A stretch of DNA of 64,000 nucleotides, taken from Desulfarculus baarsii DSM 2075. Its GTDB lineage: Bacteria; Desulfobacterota; Desulfarculia; Desulfarculales; Desulfarculaceae. Position numbers and translations under genes: made by a program. Under the pieces are notes generated by a model that was given only the letters and a program-made list of their open reading frames with translations, had not been told where the DNA came from and did not search any database. The stretch spans positions 2,383,501 through 2,447,500 of the forward strand of contig NC_014365.1 in assembly GCF_000143965.1 (NCBI RefSeq). The letters are read 5' to 3'. Shown one piece after another: positions 33,067 through 42,600 of this stretch (the first letter of the stretch is position 1; every line of letters begins with the position of its first letter).

Positions 33067-34277
33067 AAATAAAAAGCAAACGCGGATTGCATGTGACCAT
33101 CGCCGCCGGCTGCCTGATCCTGGGCGTGCTGGGCATGATCGGCCTGATCGCCGCGCAAAAGCCCCTGGCCGAAAAGCCGCCCGAGGTCGTGGCGCCGTTG
33201 GTGCTGGTGCAAAAAGCCAACACCGGCCCGCATCGGGCGGTGGTCGAGGGCCAGGGCACGGTGGCGGCCCTGCGCAAAAGCACCCTGGCCGCCGAGATCA
33301 TCGGCACGGTCGAGCGGGTCTCGCCCAACCTGTTGCCCGGCGGCATGTTCAAGCGCGGCGAGGTGTTGGCCGCCATTGAGCCCGAAGACTATCGGCTGGA
33401 CGTGATCCTGCGCCAAAACGAGGTCGAGCAGGCCCAAAAAAACCTGCAACTGGCCCACGAGGAAGCCTCCGTGGCCCGCGAGGAATGGAAACGTCTGGGC
33501 CTGGCCAAGGGCGATCAACAGGAACCGCCGCCATTGGTGGCCAAGACGCCCCACCTGGAGGCCGCCCAAGCCGCCCTGGACGCGGCCCAGGCCAATCTGC
33601 GCAAGGCCCGGCTCAACCTGGAGCGCACCGCCATCCGCGCGCCCTTTGACGGCCGGGTGGTGACCAAAAACGTCGACGTGGGCCAATATCTGGCCAAGGG
33701 CAACCCCGTCGCCACGATCTTTTCCACCGAGGCGGCCGAGATCACCGTCAACCTCGACGACGCCGAGTTGGCCTGGATCGACGTGCCCGGCCTGACCACC
33801 AAGGGTGGCCAGGGCTCGCCGGCGCGAATAACGACCGATTTCGGCGGGCGGCGCATGGAGTGGCAAGGCCGCGTGGTGCGGGCCGAGGGCGAGTTGGACC
33901 CGCGCACGCGCATGGTCCCGGTGGTGGTGCGCGTCGAGAAGCCCTATGCCCACACGCCGCCCCTGGCCGTGGGCATGTTCGTCAATGTGGAGATCCTGGG
34001 CCGGATGATGGAAAACGTCACCGTAACCCCGCGCGGGGCCGTGCGCGAGGGCGGCGTGCTCTGGCTGGTCGACGATCAGGGCCGGCTGCGTTTCCACAAG
34101 GCGCGGGTGGCCCGTTACTTCGCCGACAAGGCCGTGCTCAGCCCCGGCCTGCCCCAGGGCGCGGCCATGGTCACCAGTAAGCTCGGCGTGGTCAGTGACG
34201 GCATGATCGTGCGCGTGGCCGCGCAAGGGCCAAAGGCCGCCCCCACCGCGCCGGCCGCGGAGAAGGCCCATGAATAA
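33063..34277 (+). CDS. RND efflux periplasmic adaptor (membrane fusion protein)
   Basis: 404 residues. One N-terminal membrane anchor (about 10-29), lipoyl-like halves (VVEGQGTVAALRKSTLAAEI and RTAIRAPFDGRVVTKNVDVG), a helical hairpin (about 115-175) and a beta barrel. No lipobox. Bridges the inner-membrane pump and outer channel. Overlaps the pump gene by eight bases. Confidence 0.92.
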   Translation: MKIKSKRGLHVTIAAGCLILGVLGMIGLIAAQKPLAEKPPEVVAPLVLVQKANTGPHRAVVEGQGTVAALRKSTLAAEIIGTVERVSPNLLPGGMFKRGEVLAAIEPEDYRLDVILRQNEVEQAQKNLQLAHEEASVAREEWKRLGLAKGDQQEPPPLVAKTPHLEAAQAALDAAQANLRKARLNLERTAIRAPFDGRVVTKNVDVGQYLAKGNPVATIFSTEAAEITVNLDDAELAWIDVPGLTTKGGQGSPARITTDFGGRRMEWQGRVVRAEGELDPRTRMVPVVVRVEKPYAHTPPLAVGMFVNVEILGRMMENVTVTPRGAVREGGVLWLVDDQGRLRFHKARVARYFADKAVLSPGLPQGAAMVTSKLGVVSDGMIVRVAAQGPKAAPTAPAAEKAHE

Positions 34278-37200
34278 GGCCATCGCCTGGTTCGCCGAAA
34301 ACCACGTGGCGGCCAACTTGATGATGTGGTTCGTGATCGTGGCCGGCTTGGTCACGGCCTTCAACATCAAGCTGGAGATCTTCCCCGAACAGAGCCTGGA
34401 CATAGTCACCGTGACCGTGGAGTACCCCGGCGCCTCGCCGGCCGAGGTCGAGGAAGGCGTGGTGCGGCGCATCGAGGAAAAGATCGCCGGCGTCGAAGGC
34501 GTCAAGCGCATCGACTCGTCGGCCCGCGAAGGCATGGCCACCATCAAGATTGAGGTCATGCAGGGTTGGGAGGTCCAGAAGCTTTTGGACGACATCAAAA
34601 GCGAGGTCGACCGCATCACCACCCTGCCCAACGAGGCCGAAAAACCCACCATCAGCGAGGTGACACAGCGCACCGAGGTGATCTGGGTGGCCGTCCACGG
34701 CCACGCGCCCGAGGCCAGCATCAAAAAACTGGCCGAGGAGATCAAGGACGACTTGACCAACCTGCCCGGCATCACCCAGGCCGAGTTCATGGGCGTGCGC
34801 ACGGGCCGCATCTACATCGAAGTCCCCGAGGAGGCGCTGCGGCGTTACGGCCTGACATTGAGCAAGGTCTCGCAATTGGTGGCCGAGCACGCCCTCGACC
34901 TGCCGGCCGGGGCCATCAAGACCAAGGCCGGCGAGGTGCTGGTGCGGGCCAAGGGCCGCAAATACACCGCCGCCGAATACCATGACGTGCCCATCCTGAC
35001 CAACCCCGACGGCAGCAAGTTGACCCTGGGCCAGATCGCCCAGATCAAGGAAGGCTTCCAGGACGACGTGGAGAGCGAGTTCCGTTTTCAGGGCGAGCAC
35101 GCGGCCATGGTCCGGGTCTACCGCGTGGCCGAGCAAAACGCTCTCGACGTGGCCAACACCGTCAAGGACTACGTGGCCCAAAAGCAGAGCGCGCTGCCGG
35201 CCGGCATTGGCGTCGACACCCTCTCCGACCGCTCCAAGATCCTCAAGGACCGCCTGGAGCTTTTGACCCGCAACATGCTCATGGGCCTGGTGCTGGTGGC
35301 GGTGTTGCTGGGCATGTTCTTGCAGCTGCGCCTGGCCTTTTGGGTGACGCTGGGCATCCCCGTGTCTTTCCTGGCGGCGATCTGGGCCCTGCCCTATTTT
35401 GACGTGTCCATCAACATGATCAGCCTGTTCGCCTTCATTTTGGTGCTGGGCATCGTCGTCGACGACGCCATCGTGGTGGGCGAGCACGTCTTCACCCTGC
35501 GCGAGCGGGGCTTGCCGCCGCTCCAGGCCGCCGTGGAGGGCGCCACGGCCATCGGCCGGCCGGTGGTCTTCAGCGTGCTGACCACCGTGGCCGCTTTCTG
35601 GCCGTTGGTGCAGGCCTCGGGCAGTCTGGGCAAGGTCATGCGCAACATCCCCATCGTGGTGATCCTGGTGCTGATGGCCTCGCTGGTCGAAAGCCTGTTC
35701 GTGCTGCCTTCGCACCTGGCCCACGCCAAGCTCAAAACCGGCCCCGAGGCCAAGGAAAAGCGCTCGGCCAGATTCTTGCGCTGGGTCATCGACGGGCCCT
35801 ACAAAAAAACCCTGACCATCGGCCTGCGCTGGCGCTACGCGGTGGTGGCGGCGGGCGTGGGGCTGTTGCTTTTGGCGCTGGGCACGGTGGCTGGCGGCTG
35901 GATCAAGTTCACGCTCTTCCCAAAGGTCGAGTCGGACTTTTTGCAGGTGGCGGTGATCATGCCCACCGGCACGCCCGCCGCCGAGACCGTGGCCGTGGTG
36001 GCCAGGCTGGAGGAGGCCGTGCGCCAGACCCTGGCCGAGTTCGACGCCAAACGCCCCGAAGGGTCCAAGCCGCTGCTCAAATACAGCATGTCCTACATCG
36101 GCGGGCAGTTTTCCACCCGCCACGGCAGCGCGATCTCGGGTGAGGCCGGGGGCCATCTGGCCCAGATCTGGGTCGAGCTGATCGGGTCCGAGGAACGTGA
36201 CGTGGGCGCTTTCGAGATCATCAACCGCTGGCGGCAAAAGGTCGGCCAACTGCCCGGCGTGGAGTCGCTGACTTTTTCGGCCGAGATGTTCAGCGCCGGC
36301 ACGCCCGTGGAGCTGCACCTTTCGGCCCCCGACGAAGAGACGCTGATCCTGGCCTCCGAGGAGCTCAAGGCCAAACTGGCCACTTACAACGGTGTTTTCG
36401 ACATCGACGACAGCTTCCTGCCGGGCAAGGCCGAGATGCAACTGGGCCTCAAGCCCTCGGCCAAGCCCCTGGGCCTGACGTTATCGGAGTTGGCCCGCCA
36501 GGTGCGGGCGGCCTTTTACGGGGCCGAGTCGCTGCGCCTGCAACGCGACCAGGACGAGGTGCGGGTGATGGTGCGCTACCCCGACAACGAGCGCCGCTCG
36601 CTGATCAACATCGAATCCATGCGCATCCGCCTGTCCGACGGCACGGAGGTTCCCTTCAGCCAGGTGGCCGAGGTGACGATGAAACAGGGCTACACCACCA
36701 TCGAGCGGGCCCAGCGGCGACGGGTGATCAAGGTCTTTGCCGACGTGGACGAAAAAACGGCCAACGCCAGCGAGCTGCGGCGCTGGCTGGAAAAAGACGT
36801 CCTGCCCCAGCTCCAGGTCCAATTTCCCGGCCTGCGCTACACCACCGAGGGCGAGGGCCGCGAGGAGCAGGAATCCATTGCCGATCTGCAACGCAGCATG
36901 ATCATCGCCCTGTTTGTGATCTACGCCCTGCTGGCCATCCCCTTCCGCTCGTTCAGCCAGCCGATCATCGTCATGGCGGCCATACCCTTCGGCCTGGTCG
37001 GGGCCATCGGCGGCCACTTGCTGATGGGCCTGGATCTGAGCATGCTGAGCCTATTTGGCATGGTCGGCCTGACGGGCGTGGTCGTCAACGACTCGCTGGT
37101 GCTGATCGATGCGGCCAACGGCCTGCGCGCCCAGGGCAAAAGCGCCTTGGAGGCCATCAGCGAGGCCGGGCCGCTGCGCTTCCGGGCGATCATCCTCACC

Positions 37201-37425
37201 TCGCTGACCACGTTCTTTGGCCTGGCCCCGATGATCGCCGAACGCAGCATGCAGGCCCAGTTCCTGGTGCCCATGGCCGTGAGCCTGGGCTTTGGCGTGA
37301 TGTTCGCCACCTTCATCACCCTGCTGCTGATCCCCTGCGGCTACATGATCCTGGAAGACGCGCAAAACGGGCTCGCGCGGCTCAAACAGCGCCTGGGCCT
37401 GAGCCAGGCCGCCGACCAGCACTAG
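34270..37425 (+). CDS. RND-family inner-membrane efflux transporter
   Basis: 1051 residues, full length. First helix (about 12-30) followed by EIFPEQSLDIVTVTVEYPGA; a six-helix block around 340-550 with VDDAIVVGEHV, and a second at 875-1030 with TGVVVNDSLVLIDAA. The two Asp of the proton relay are replaced by a single DD pair in helix 4, as in the HAE-type and related groups. Two periplasmic loops of about 300 residues. Exports hydrophobic compounds by proton antiport; substrate unknown. Confidence 0.93.
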   Translation: MNKAIAWFAENHVAANLMMWFVIVAGLVTAFNIKLEIFPEQSLDIVTVTVEYPGASPAEVEEGVVRRIEEKIAGVEGVKRIDSSAREGMATIKIEVMQGWEVQKLLDDIKSEVDRITTLPNEAEKPTISEVTQRTEVIWVAVHGHAPEASIKKLAEEIKDDLTNLPGITQAEFMGVRTGRIYIEVPEEALRRYGLTLSKVSQLVAEHALDLPAGAIKTKAGEVLVRAKGRKYTAAEYHDVPILTNPDGSKLTLGQIAQIKEGFQDDVESEFRFQGEHAAMVRVYRVAEQNALDVANTVKDYVAQKQSALPAGIGVDTLSDRSKILKDRLELLTRNMLMGLVLVAVLLGMFLQLRLAFWVTLGIPVSFLAAIWALPYFDVSINMISLFAFILVLGIVVDDAIVVGEHVFTLRERGLPPLQAAVEGATAIGRPVVFSVLTTVAAFWPLVQASGSLGKVMRNIPIVVILVLMASLVESLFVLPSHLAHAKLKTGPEAKEKRSARFLRWVIDGPYKKTLTIGLRWRYAVVAAGVGLLLLALGTVAGGWIKFTLFPKVESDFLQVAVIMPTGTPAAETVAVVARLEEAVRQTLAEFDAKRPEGSKPLLKYSMSYIGGQFSTRHGSAISGEAGGHLAQIWVELIGSEERDVGAFEIINRWRQKVGQLPGVESLTFSAEMFSAGTPVELHLSAPDEETLILASEELKAKLATYNGVFDIDDSFLPGKAEMQLGLKPSAKPLGLTLSELARQVRAAFYGAESLRLQRDQDEVRVMVRYPDNERRSLINIESMRIRLSDGTEVPFSQVAEVTMKQGYTTIERAQRRRVIKVFADVDEKTANASELRRWLEKDVLPQLQVQFPGLRYTTEGEGREEQESIADLQRSMIIALFVIYALLAIPFRSFSQPIIVMAAIPFGLVGAIGGHLLMGLDLSMLSLFGMVGLTGVVVNDSLVLIDAANGLRAQGKSALEAISEAGPLRFRAIILTSLTTFFGLAPMIAERSMQAQFLVPMAVSLGFGVMFATFITLLLIPCGYMILEDAQNGLARLKQRLGLSQAADQH

Positions 37426-37439
37426 GCCCGCCCCAAGCC

Positions 37440-37480
37440 GCCCGCGGCCGGTTGACGACGCCCCGTCGCCGGTCGCGGGC
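37440..37480 (+). terminator. Large hairpin after the efflux operon
   Basis: GCCCGCGGCCGG (37440-37451) pairs with CCGGTCGCGGGC (37469-37480, one G-T), and inside CGACG pairs with CGTCG over a CCC loop, leaving a four-base bulge. Very stable, but no T-run follows. Likely 3' end of the RND transcript. The rest of the gap to 37593 shows nothing else firm. Confidence 0.45.
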
Positions 37481-37593
37481 CTTCACCAGCACGTTGGTCA
37501 TGTTTTTCATGCACGAGCCCGTGAAATGCCTTACTATTTTTAATCATGCGCCAACGCGGCCTCGGCCGCGCCTTTACGGGTAGGAGCGTTTAT

Positions 37594-39423
37594 TTGGAAA
37601 AGCATCACAAATTTTCTATTTGGTATGTTTTGCTGGGCGTCTGGTTCGTGCTGATCCTCAACAACTGGCTATACTCCTCGCTGGGGCCGGTGCATCTGGC
37701 CTACAGCGAATTTTTGGCCAAACTGCGCCAGGACAAGGTCTCCGAACTGGCCATCGGTCAGCAGATGATCAGCGGCGAAATGGTCGGCGACGACGGCAAA
37801 ACCGTCAAGTTCACCACCGTGCGGGTCAACCCCGACCTGGCCAAGGAACTGGAAGGGCATAACATCGTCTTTCGCGGCGAGGTGGAGTCCACCTTTTTGC
37901 GCACGCTGCTGTCGTGGATGATCCCCATCTTTTTGTTTTTTGGCGTGTGGTATTTCATGATGAAGCGCATGGGCCCCGGCGCGGGGGTGATGAGCTTTGG
38001 CCGCAGCGGGGCCAAGCTCCACGCCGAGCAGGACATCCCCACCCGTTTCGCCGACGTGGCCGGGGTCGACGAGGCCAAGTTCGAGTTGGAGGAGATCGTC
38101 AACTTCCTCAAAAACCCCGAGCGCTTCACCAGCCTGGGCGGCCGCATGCCCAAGGGCGTGTTGCTGGTGGGCCCGCCGGGCACCGGCAAGACGTTGCTGA
38201 GCCGGGCCGTGGCCGGCGAGGCCGGGGTGCCGTTTTTCTCCATCTCCGGCTCGGAGTTCGTCGAGTTGTTCGTGGGCGTGGGCGCGGCCAGGGTGCGTGA
38301 GCTGTTTGCCCAGGCCAAGGAAAAAGCGCCTTGCATCATCTTCATCGACGAACTCGACGCCCTGGGCAAGGCCAGGGGCGTGGCCATCGCCGGTGGCCAC
38401 GATGAACGCGAACAGACCCTGCAACAGCTCCTGGTCGAGATGGACGGCTTCGACCCCCGCGTGGGCGTGATCATCATGGCCGCCACCAACCGGCCCGAGA
38501 TCCTCGACGCCGCCCTGTTGCGCGCCGGCCGTTTCGACCGCCAGGTGCTGGTCGACAAGCCCGACCTCAAGGGCCGCCTGGATATCCTCAACGTGCACGC
38601 CAAGCGCATAGCCCTGGGCCCAAACGTCGACCTCAAGGTGCTGGCCCAGCGCACGCCGGGCCTTTCGGGGGCCGACCTGGAAAACATCCTCAACGAAGGC
38701 GCGCTGCTGGCCGCCCGGGCAGGTCACAACGAAGTGACCATGGCCGACCTGGAAGAAGCCGTCGACCGGGTCATCGGCGGCCTGGAAAAGAAAAACCGCG
38801 TCATCAACGAACGCGAAAAGCGCATCGTGGCCTATCACGAGACCGGCCACGCCCTGGTGGCGGCCCTGACGCCGGGGGCCGACCAGGTGCACAAGATCAG
38901 CATCATCCCCCGGGGCATCGCCGCCCTGGGCTACACCGAGCAGCGCCCCACCGAGGATCGCTACCTGATGAGCCGCTCCGAACTGCTGGGCAAGATCGAC
39001 GTGTTTCTGGGCGGACGGGTGGCCGAAAGCCTGGCCTTTGGCGAGGTCTCCACCGGCGCGGCCAACGACCTGCAACGGGCCACCGACCTGGCCCGGGCCA
39101 TGCTGACGCAATACGGCATGGGCCAGACCCTGGGCCCGGTGACCCTGGCCCGCCGCAATCAGCCGGTGTTTCTGCCCGGCGACGCGGCGCTGATGCCGCC
39201 GGCCCAGGAGTTCAGCGAGGCCACCGCCGCCGCCCTCGACGCCGAACTGCGCGAGATGATGGACCAGCGCCAGAGCCACGTGCAACAGCTCCTGGGCGAC
39301 CAGCGCCAGCTGTTGGACACCGTCGCCGCTCGCCTGCTGGAGCGCGAAGTCATCGACCACAAGGAGTTCCGCCAGTTGTTGGGCGATCTGGCCCCGGCCG
39401 AGAGCACGGCGGCCTCGGCCTAG
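37594..39423 (+). CDS. ftsH: ATP-dependent zinc metalloprotease FtsH
   Basis: 609 residues. TTG 37594 is preferred because AGGAG lies at 37582-37586; an in-frame ATG at 37546 has no ribosome site. Two N-terminal membrane helices (about 10-27 and 107-125), AAA+ domain with GPPGTGKT (193-200), IIFIDELDALG and the second-region-of-homology Arg fingers, then protease HETGH (415-419) with a later Asp ligand. Degrades membrane and short-lived cytoplasmic proteins. Ends in a CTAG shared with the opposite-strand helicase gene stop. Confidence 0.95.
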   Translation: MEKHHKFSIWYVLLGVWFVLILNNWLYSSLGPVHLAYSEFLAKLRQDKVSELAIGQQMISGEMVGDDGKTVKFTTVRVNPDLAKELEGHNIVFRGEVESTFLRTLLSWMIPIFLFFGVWYFMMKRMGPGAGVMSFGRSGAKLHAEQDIPTRFADVAGVDEAKFELEEIVNFLKNPERFTSLGGRMPKGVLLVGPPGTGKTLLSRAVAGEAGVPFFSISGSEFVELFVGVGAARVRELFAQAKEKAPCIIFIDELDALGKARGVAIAGGHDEREQTLQQLLVEMDGFDPRVGVIIMAATNRPEILDAALLRAGRFDRQVLVDKPDLKGRLDILNVHAKRIALGPNVDLKVLAQRTPGLSGADLENILNEGALLAARAGHNEVTMADLEEAVDRVIGGLEKKNRVINEREKRIVAYHETGHALVAALTPGADQVHKISIIPRGIAALGYTEQRPTEDRYLMSRSELLGKIDVFLGGRVAESLAFGEVSTGAANDLQRATDLARAMLTQYGMGQTLGPVTLARRNQPVFLPGDAALMPPAQEFSEATAAALDAELREMMDQRQSHVQQLLGDQRQLLDTVAARLLEREVIDHKEFRQLLGDLAPAESTAASA

Positions 39424-42260
39424 AAAAGAACCAGTTGCCTGGCGCGGCGGCGTGCCTTGGATTTGTGGGCGACGAGCAACTCGCCCGGCAGGTCGGCCCA
39501 GAAGGGCGAGCGCCCCGGCCGGCGGCTTTCGCCAAAGAGCATGCGCCAGCAGCAGCGCGACAAAAACAACCTTTGCCGGGCCCTGGTCATGGCCACGTAG
39601 AGCAGGCGGCGCTCCTCGTCCGGGTCGGCCGCGTCCTTGCCGGGCGGCTGGTAGGGCAGCAGGCCCTCTTCCAGGCCCACCACGAAAACAACGGGGAACT
39701 CCAAGCCCTTGGCCGCGTGCATGCTCAGCAGCTTGACCCGCTGGGCGCGCAGGTCCAGGGGGTCCAGCTCGGCCAGATGGGCCGTGGCCGCCACCTGTGT
39801 CGGCGCGCCCACCCGCGCCAACGCCTGGGCGATGGGCTCGGCCTGGGCGTGCAAGCGGTAAAGCACGGCGATGTCGCCGGCCGAAAAGCCCTGGCTCCGC
39901 GCGCCCGCGCCGGCCTCGACCTGGCGCGAATCCAGCCCGCCTAAAAGCTCCACCACCCGCTGGGCCAGCCAGATCGCCTCGGCCTGTGGGTCGGCGGCCT
40001 CGAAGCATTCCACCAGCGGCCCGGCCGGGTTGACGGCCTGGGGCGCGTAGGCCTCGCGCCCCGCCTCGGCGGCCATCAGCGCCGTGGCCGCGGCCACGAT
40101 GCGCCCGCTACTGCGATAATTGCGCCGCAGATCAAAAGACCGCGCGCCGGCAAAGTCGCGCCCAAAGTCCGCGAACAGGGCCCGCTCGGCCCCGCGAAAA
40201 CCATAGATGGCCTGGTCCGGGTCGCCAATGGCCGCCACCAGCGCCCCGCCCGCGGCCAGGCGCCGCAAAAGCGCCACCTGCACCGGGTTGGCGTCTTGGT
40301 ATTCGTCGACCAAGATATGATCGAACTTGCCGGACCAGCGCCCGGCCAAGGCGCCGTCCTGGGCCAGGGCCAGGGCGGCCTGGCGGGGCAGATCGTCCAG
40401 GTCCAACAGGCCTTCGGCGGCCAAGGCTTGCTCGTAGGCCAGCCAGGCCGGGGCCAGGGTTGGTTCGGGCCGTTGGTCCAGGCGCTGCTTGAGCCGGCTG
40501 ATGGCCCAATCGACCTGGCCCGGCGGCAGATCAACGGCCTTGGCGGCTTGGCTCAAAATTTCCTCGCGGCGTTGATCGGCCACGATGGCCGGCCGGCGGC
40601 CCAGGTGGTCGGTCAAGATCTCCAGGCCCAGTCCGTGGAAGGTGTGGGTTCTGGCCGCCTCCAGGCCCAAGGTGGCCAGACGCTGGCCCAGCTCCTCGGC
40701 GGCCTTGCGGGTGAAAGTGACCAACAGCAGCCGCGAGGCGTCGCCGCCGCCGGCGACCAAGCGCGCCGCCCGGGCCGTCAGTAGCCGCGTCTTGCCAGCG
40801 CCCGGGCCGGCCCGCACGATCAAGTGCCCGCCGTCGTAGTCCATTGCCCGGCGCTGAAACTCGTCCAGGCCCTGGTCGACGGCGGTTGGCGCGGCGGCCG
40901 GAGCGGCTGGTTGGCGCGAGTCAACGGGCCTGGCGGCGGCCTTGCGCCCGCGCCCCCTGCCCGTCACCGGAGCCAGATCCAGCAGGGCCTTTTGCCCGGC
41001 CAAGCGCTGGCGTTCGGCCGGGCTGAACAGGCGCACCACGCCGAACTGGCCGTCAAAGCCGCCCTGCAGCACCACCTTGCCCGCGCGAAGACGGTCGATG
41101 GCTTCGGCCAAGACCGGCCCGCCCGCCCGCGCCAGCTCTTCCAGCGGCGTCTGGCGCAGGATCGTCAGCTCCGGGCCCAGACGCCGCCGCAGGCCGTCCA
41201 CGGCCGCGCCCACGGCCTTGGTGGCCGGGCCCTGGCCCAGCACCTCGGCGACAACCTCGTCGAGCGGCGCCAGCGATTCAAAATGGGCCGCCGCCGGCGG
41301 GCGATAGCCCTCGGGCCGGTCGGCCAGCTCCGCCACACGGCTGAGCACGCCCACGGTGATCGGCCCGCCGCAGACCGGGCAGCGTCCGCCGTAAGCCCTG
41401 GTCTCGTCCGGGCCCAAGCAAAGCCCGCACTTGCGATGGCCGTCCAGGTGATACTTGCCCTCGTCGGGAAAAAACTCGATCGTGCCCAAAAAACCGCCGG
41501 CCGCGCCCAGGCTCAGGGCCCGGGCCAGATCGTGGAAGGTGGCCGGGCAATCCAGCAAGTTGGCCTCGCGGGCCAGCTTGGCCGGGCTGTGGGCGTCGGA
41601 GTTGCTGACCAACGTGTAGCCGTCCAGGGCCGACAGCCGCCAGTTCATGGGCGGGTCCGACGACAGGCCCGTCTCCAGGGCCTTGATGTGACAGGTCAGA
41701 TCGTCAAAGGCCTCCTCCAGCGCGTCGAAGCCGCTCTTGGAGCCAAATACGCTGAACCACGGCGTCCAAATGTGGGCAGGGATGAAAATGACCTCCGGGC
41801 AGACCTCCAGGCACAGCTCCAGCAGATCGCGGGCGTCCAGGCCCAGGATGGGCCGGCCGTCGCTTTTGATGTTGCCCAGCTTGTCCAGGCGCTGGTTGAG
41901 GCGGGCGGCGTCTTGCAGGGTGGGCATGAGGATGAGGCTGTGGACCTTGCGCGTCTGGCCGTGGCGTTTGTAGATGGAGCTGATCTCGGCCGAGGGCAGG
42001 AAGCGCGGCGGTCGCCGGCAGGAAGGCGGCAGGCTCTCGCCAAGGGCGGCGGCCAGGTCCGGCCGCAGCTGGTAGGCCCCGTCGCCTGTTTCGACAAGCT
42101 TTTCGGCCAGCTCGGCCCACCAGGCCGGATGGGTGAAGTCGCCGGTGCCCAGCAGGTCCACGCCCTTCAGTTGGGCGTGACGCCACAGCGCCTCGGGGCC
42201 CATGTCCCTGGCCGTGGCTCGGGAATAACGCGAGTGAATGTGCAGATCGGCGACAAGCAT
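39420..42260 (-). CDS. Endonuclease-Q-like PHP nuclease fused to UvrD/Rep superfamily 1 helicase
   Basis: 946 residues from ATG at 42260. N-terminal part (about 1-395) starts LVADLHIHSRYSRATARDM with LLGTGDFTHP, IPAHIWTPWF and SNSDAHSP (PHP metal sites), then a zinc ribbon CGLC...CPVCGG (about 276-295). This is the pattern of endonuclease Q, which in Thermococcales nicks 5' of deaminated bases. A linker follows, then SF1 helicase motifs: GPGAGKT (about 484), VTFTRKAAEELG, VDEYQDANP (about 649), GDPDQAIYGFRGA, LRRNYRSS, HAAKGLEFPVVFV and YVAMTRARQRL. All helicase motifs are intact. Probably couples nicking at damaged bases with unwinding. No operon partner; the strong link to EndoQ is by motif reading. 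Confidence 0.85.
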   Translation of the reverse strand: MLVADLHIHSRYSRATARDMGPEALWRHAQLKGVDLLGTGDFTHPAWWAELAEKLVETGDGAYQLRPDLAAALGESLPPSCRRPPRFLPSAEISSIYKRHGQTRKVHSLILMPTLQDAARLNQRLDKLGNIKSDGRPILGLDARDLLELCLEVCPEVIFIPAHIWTPWFSVFGSKSGFDALEEAFDDLTCHIKALETGLSSDPPMNWRLSALDGYTLVSNSDAHSPAKLAREANLLDCPATFHDLARALSLGAAGGFLGTIEFFPDEGKYHLDGHRKCGLCLGPDETRAYGGRCPVCGGPITVGVLSRVAELADRPEGYRPPAAAHFESLAPLDEVVAEVLGQGPATKAVGAAVDGLRRRLGPELTILRQTPLEELARAGGPVLAEAIDRLRAGKVVLQGGFDGQFGVVRLFSPAERQRLAGQKALLDLAPVTGRGRGRKAAARPVDSRQPAAPAAAPTAVDQGLDEFQRRAMDYDGGHLIVRAGPGAGKTRLLTARAARLVAGGGDASRLLLVTFTRKAAEELGQRLATLGLEAARTHTFHGLGLEILTDHLGRRPAIVADQRREEILSQAAKAVDLPPGQVDWAISRLKQRLDQRPEPTLAPAWLAYEQALAAEGLLDLDDLPRQAALALAQDGALAGRWSGKFDHILVDEYQDANPVQVALLRRLAAGGALVAAIGDPDQAIYGFRGAERALFADFGRDFAGARSFDLRRNYRSSGRIVAAATALMAAEAGREAYAPQAVNPAGPLVECFEAADPQAEAIWLAQRVVELLGGLDSRQVEAGAGARSQGFSAGDIAVLYRLHAQAEPIAQALARVGAPTQVAATAHLAELDPLDLRAQRVKLLSMHAAKGLEFPVVFVVGLEEGLLPYQPPGKDAADPDEERRLLYVAMTRARQRLFLSRCCWRMLFGESRRPGRSPFWADLPGELLVAHKSKARRRARQLVLF

Positions 42261-42312
42261 GGCCAGCAGGGTACGCCGCCGGGGCTGGCGACGCAAGCCG
42301 GAAAAATGCGCG

Positions 42313-42341
42313 TTGTGCGGGCGGGAAAAAGTGTGTATAGT
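42313..42341 (+). promoter_or_regulatory. Sigma70-like promoter before the four-Cys protein/sigma54 regulator operon
   Basis: TTGTGC (42313-42318), 17-base spacer, TATAGT (42336-42341). The -10 is one base from consensus. It lies about 65 bases before the start at 42406 in the gap after the divergent EndoQ-helicase gene. Confidence 0.4.
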
Positions 42342-42405
42342 GCTCTTGTTTTATGTCGTATAGTTGTGACTCATTGGCGCGATGCATGATTGAGGGGGTC
42401 TGTTC

Positions 42406-42600
42406 ATGAACCATAACCCCGCGTGGACCACCTGCCCGCACCTCAGCGCCGGAACCTGCCCGCAATTGACGATTCTCGGCGGAGCGCTGTTCGGCGGCTT
42501 GACCGCCCGGCCCGAGCTGAACCAGGATCTGGCCCTGGAAAAATTGACTCAAGCCTGCGCAAGTTGTAGTTTTTCGCCGCCCCAGCGGGAGCATGCTTGA
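42406..42600 (+). CDS. Small four-cysteine protein, unknown function
   Basis: 64 residues. ATG 42406 is preceded by a good site GAGGGGG (42391-42397). Cysteines C10, C18, C51 and C54 (CPHL...TCPQL, then CASC) could bind zinc or an Fe-S cluster. No known family recognised. TTGA overlap with the sigma54 response regulator couples them, so it may be a partner or anti-activator of that regulator. Confidence 0.65.
   Translation: MNHNPAWTTCPHLSAGTCPQLTILGGALFGGLTARPELNQDLALEKLTQACASCSFSPPQREHA

Noticed and set aside
34192-36441. 749-codon minus-strand frame opposite the RND pump
   Set aside because: Low-complexity His/Gly/Asp-rich product typical of an antisense shadow; the pump reading frame is certain.
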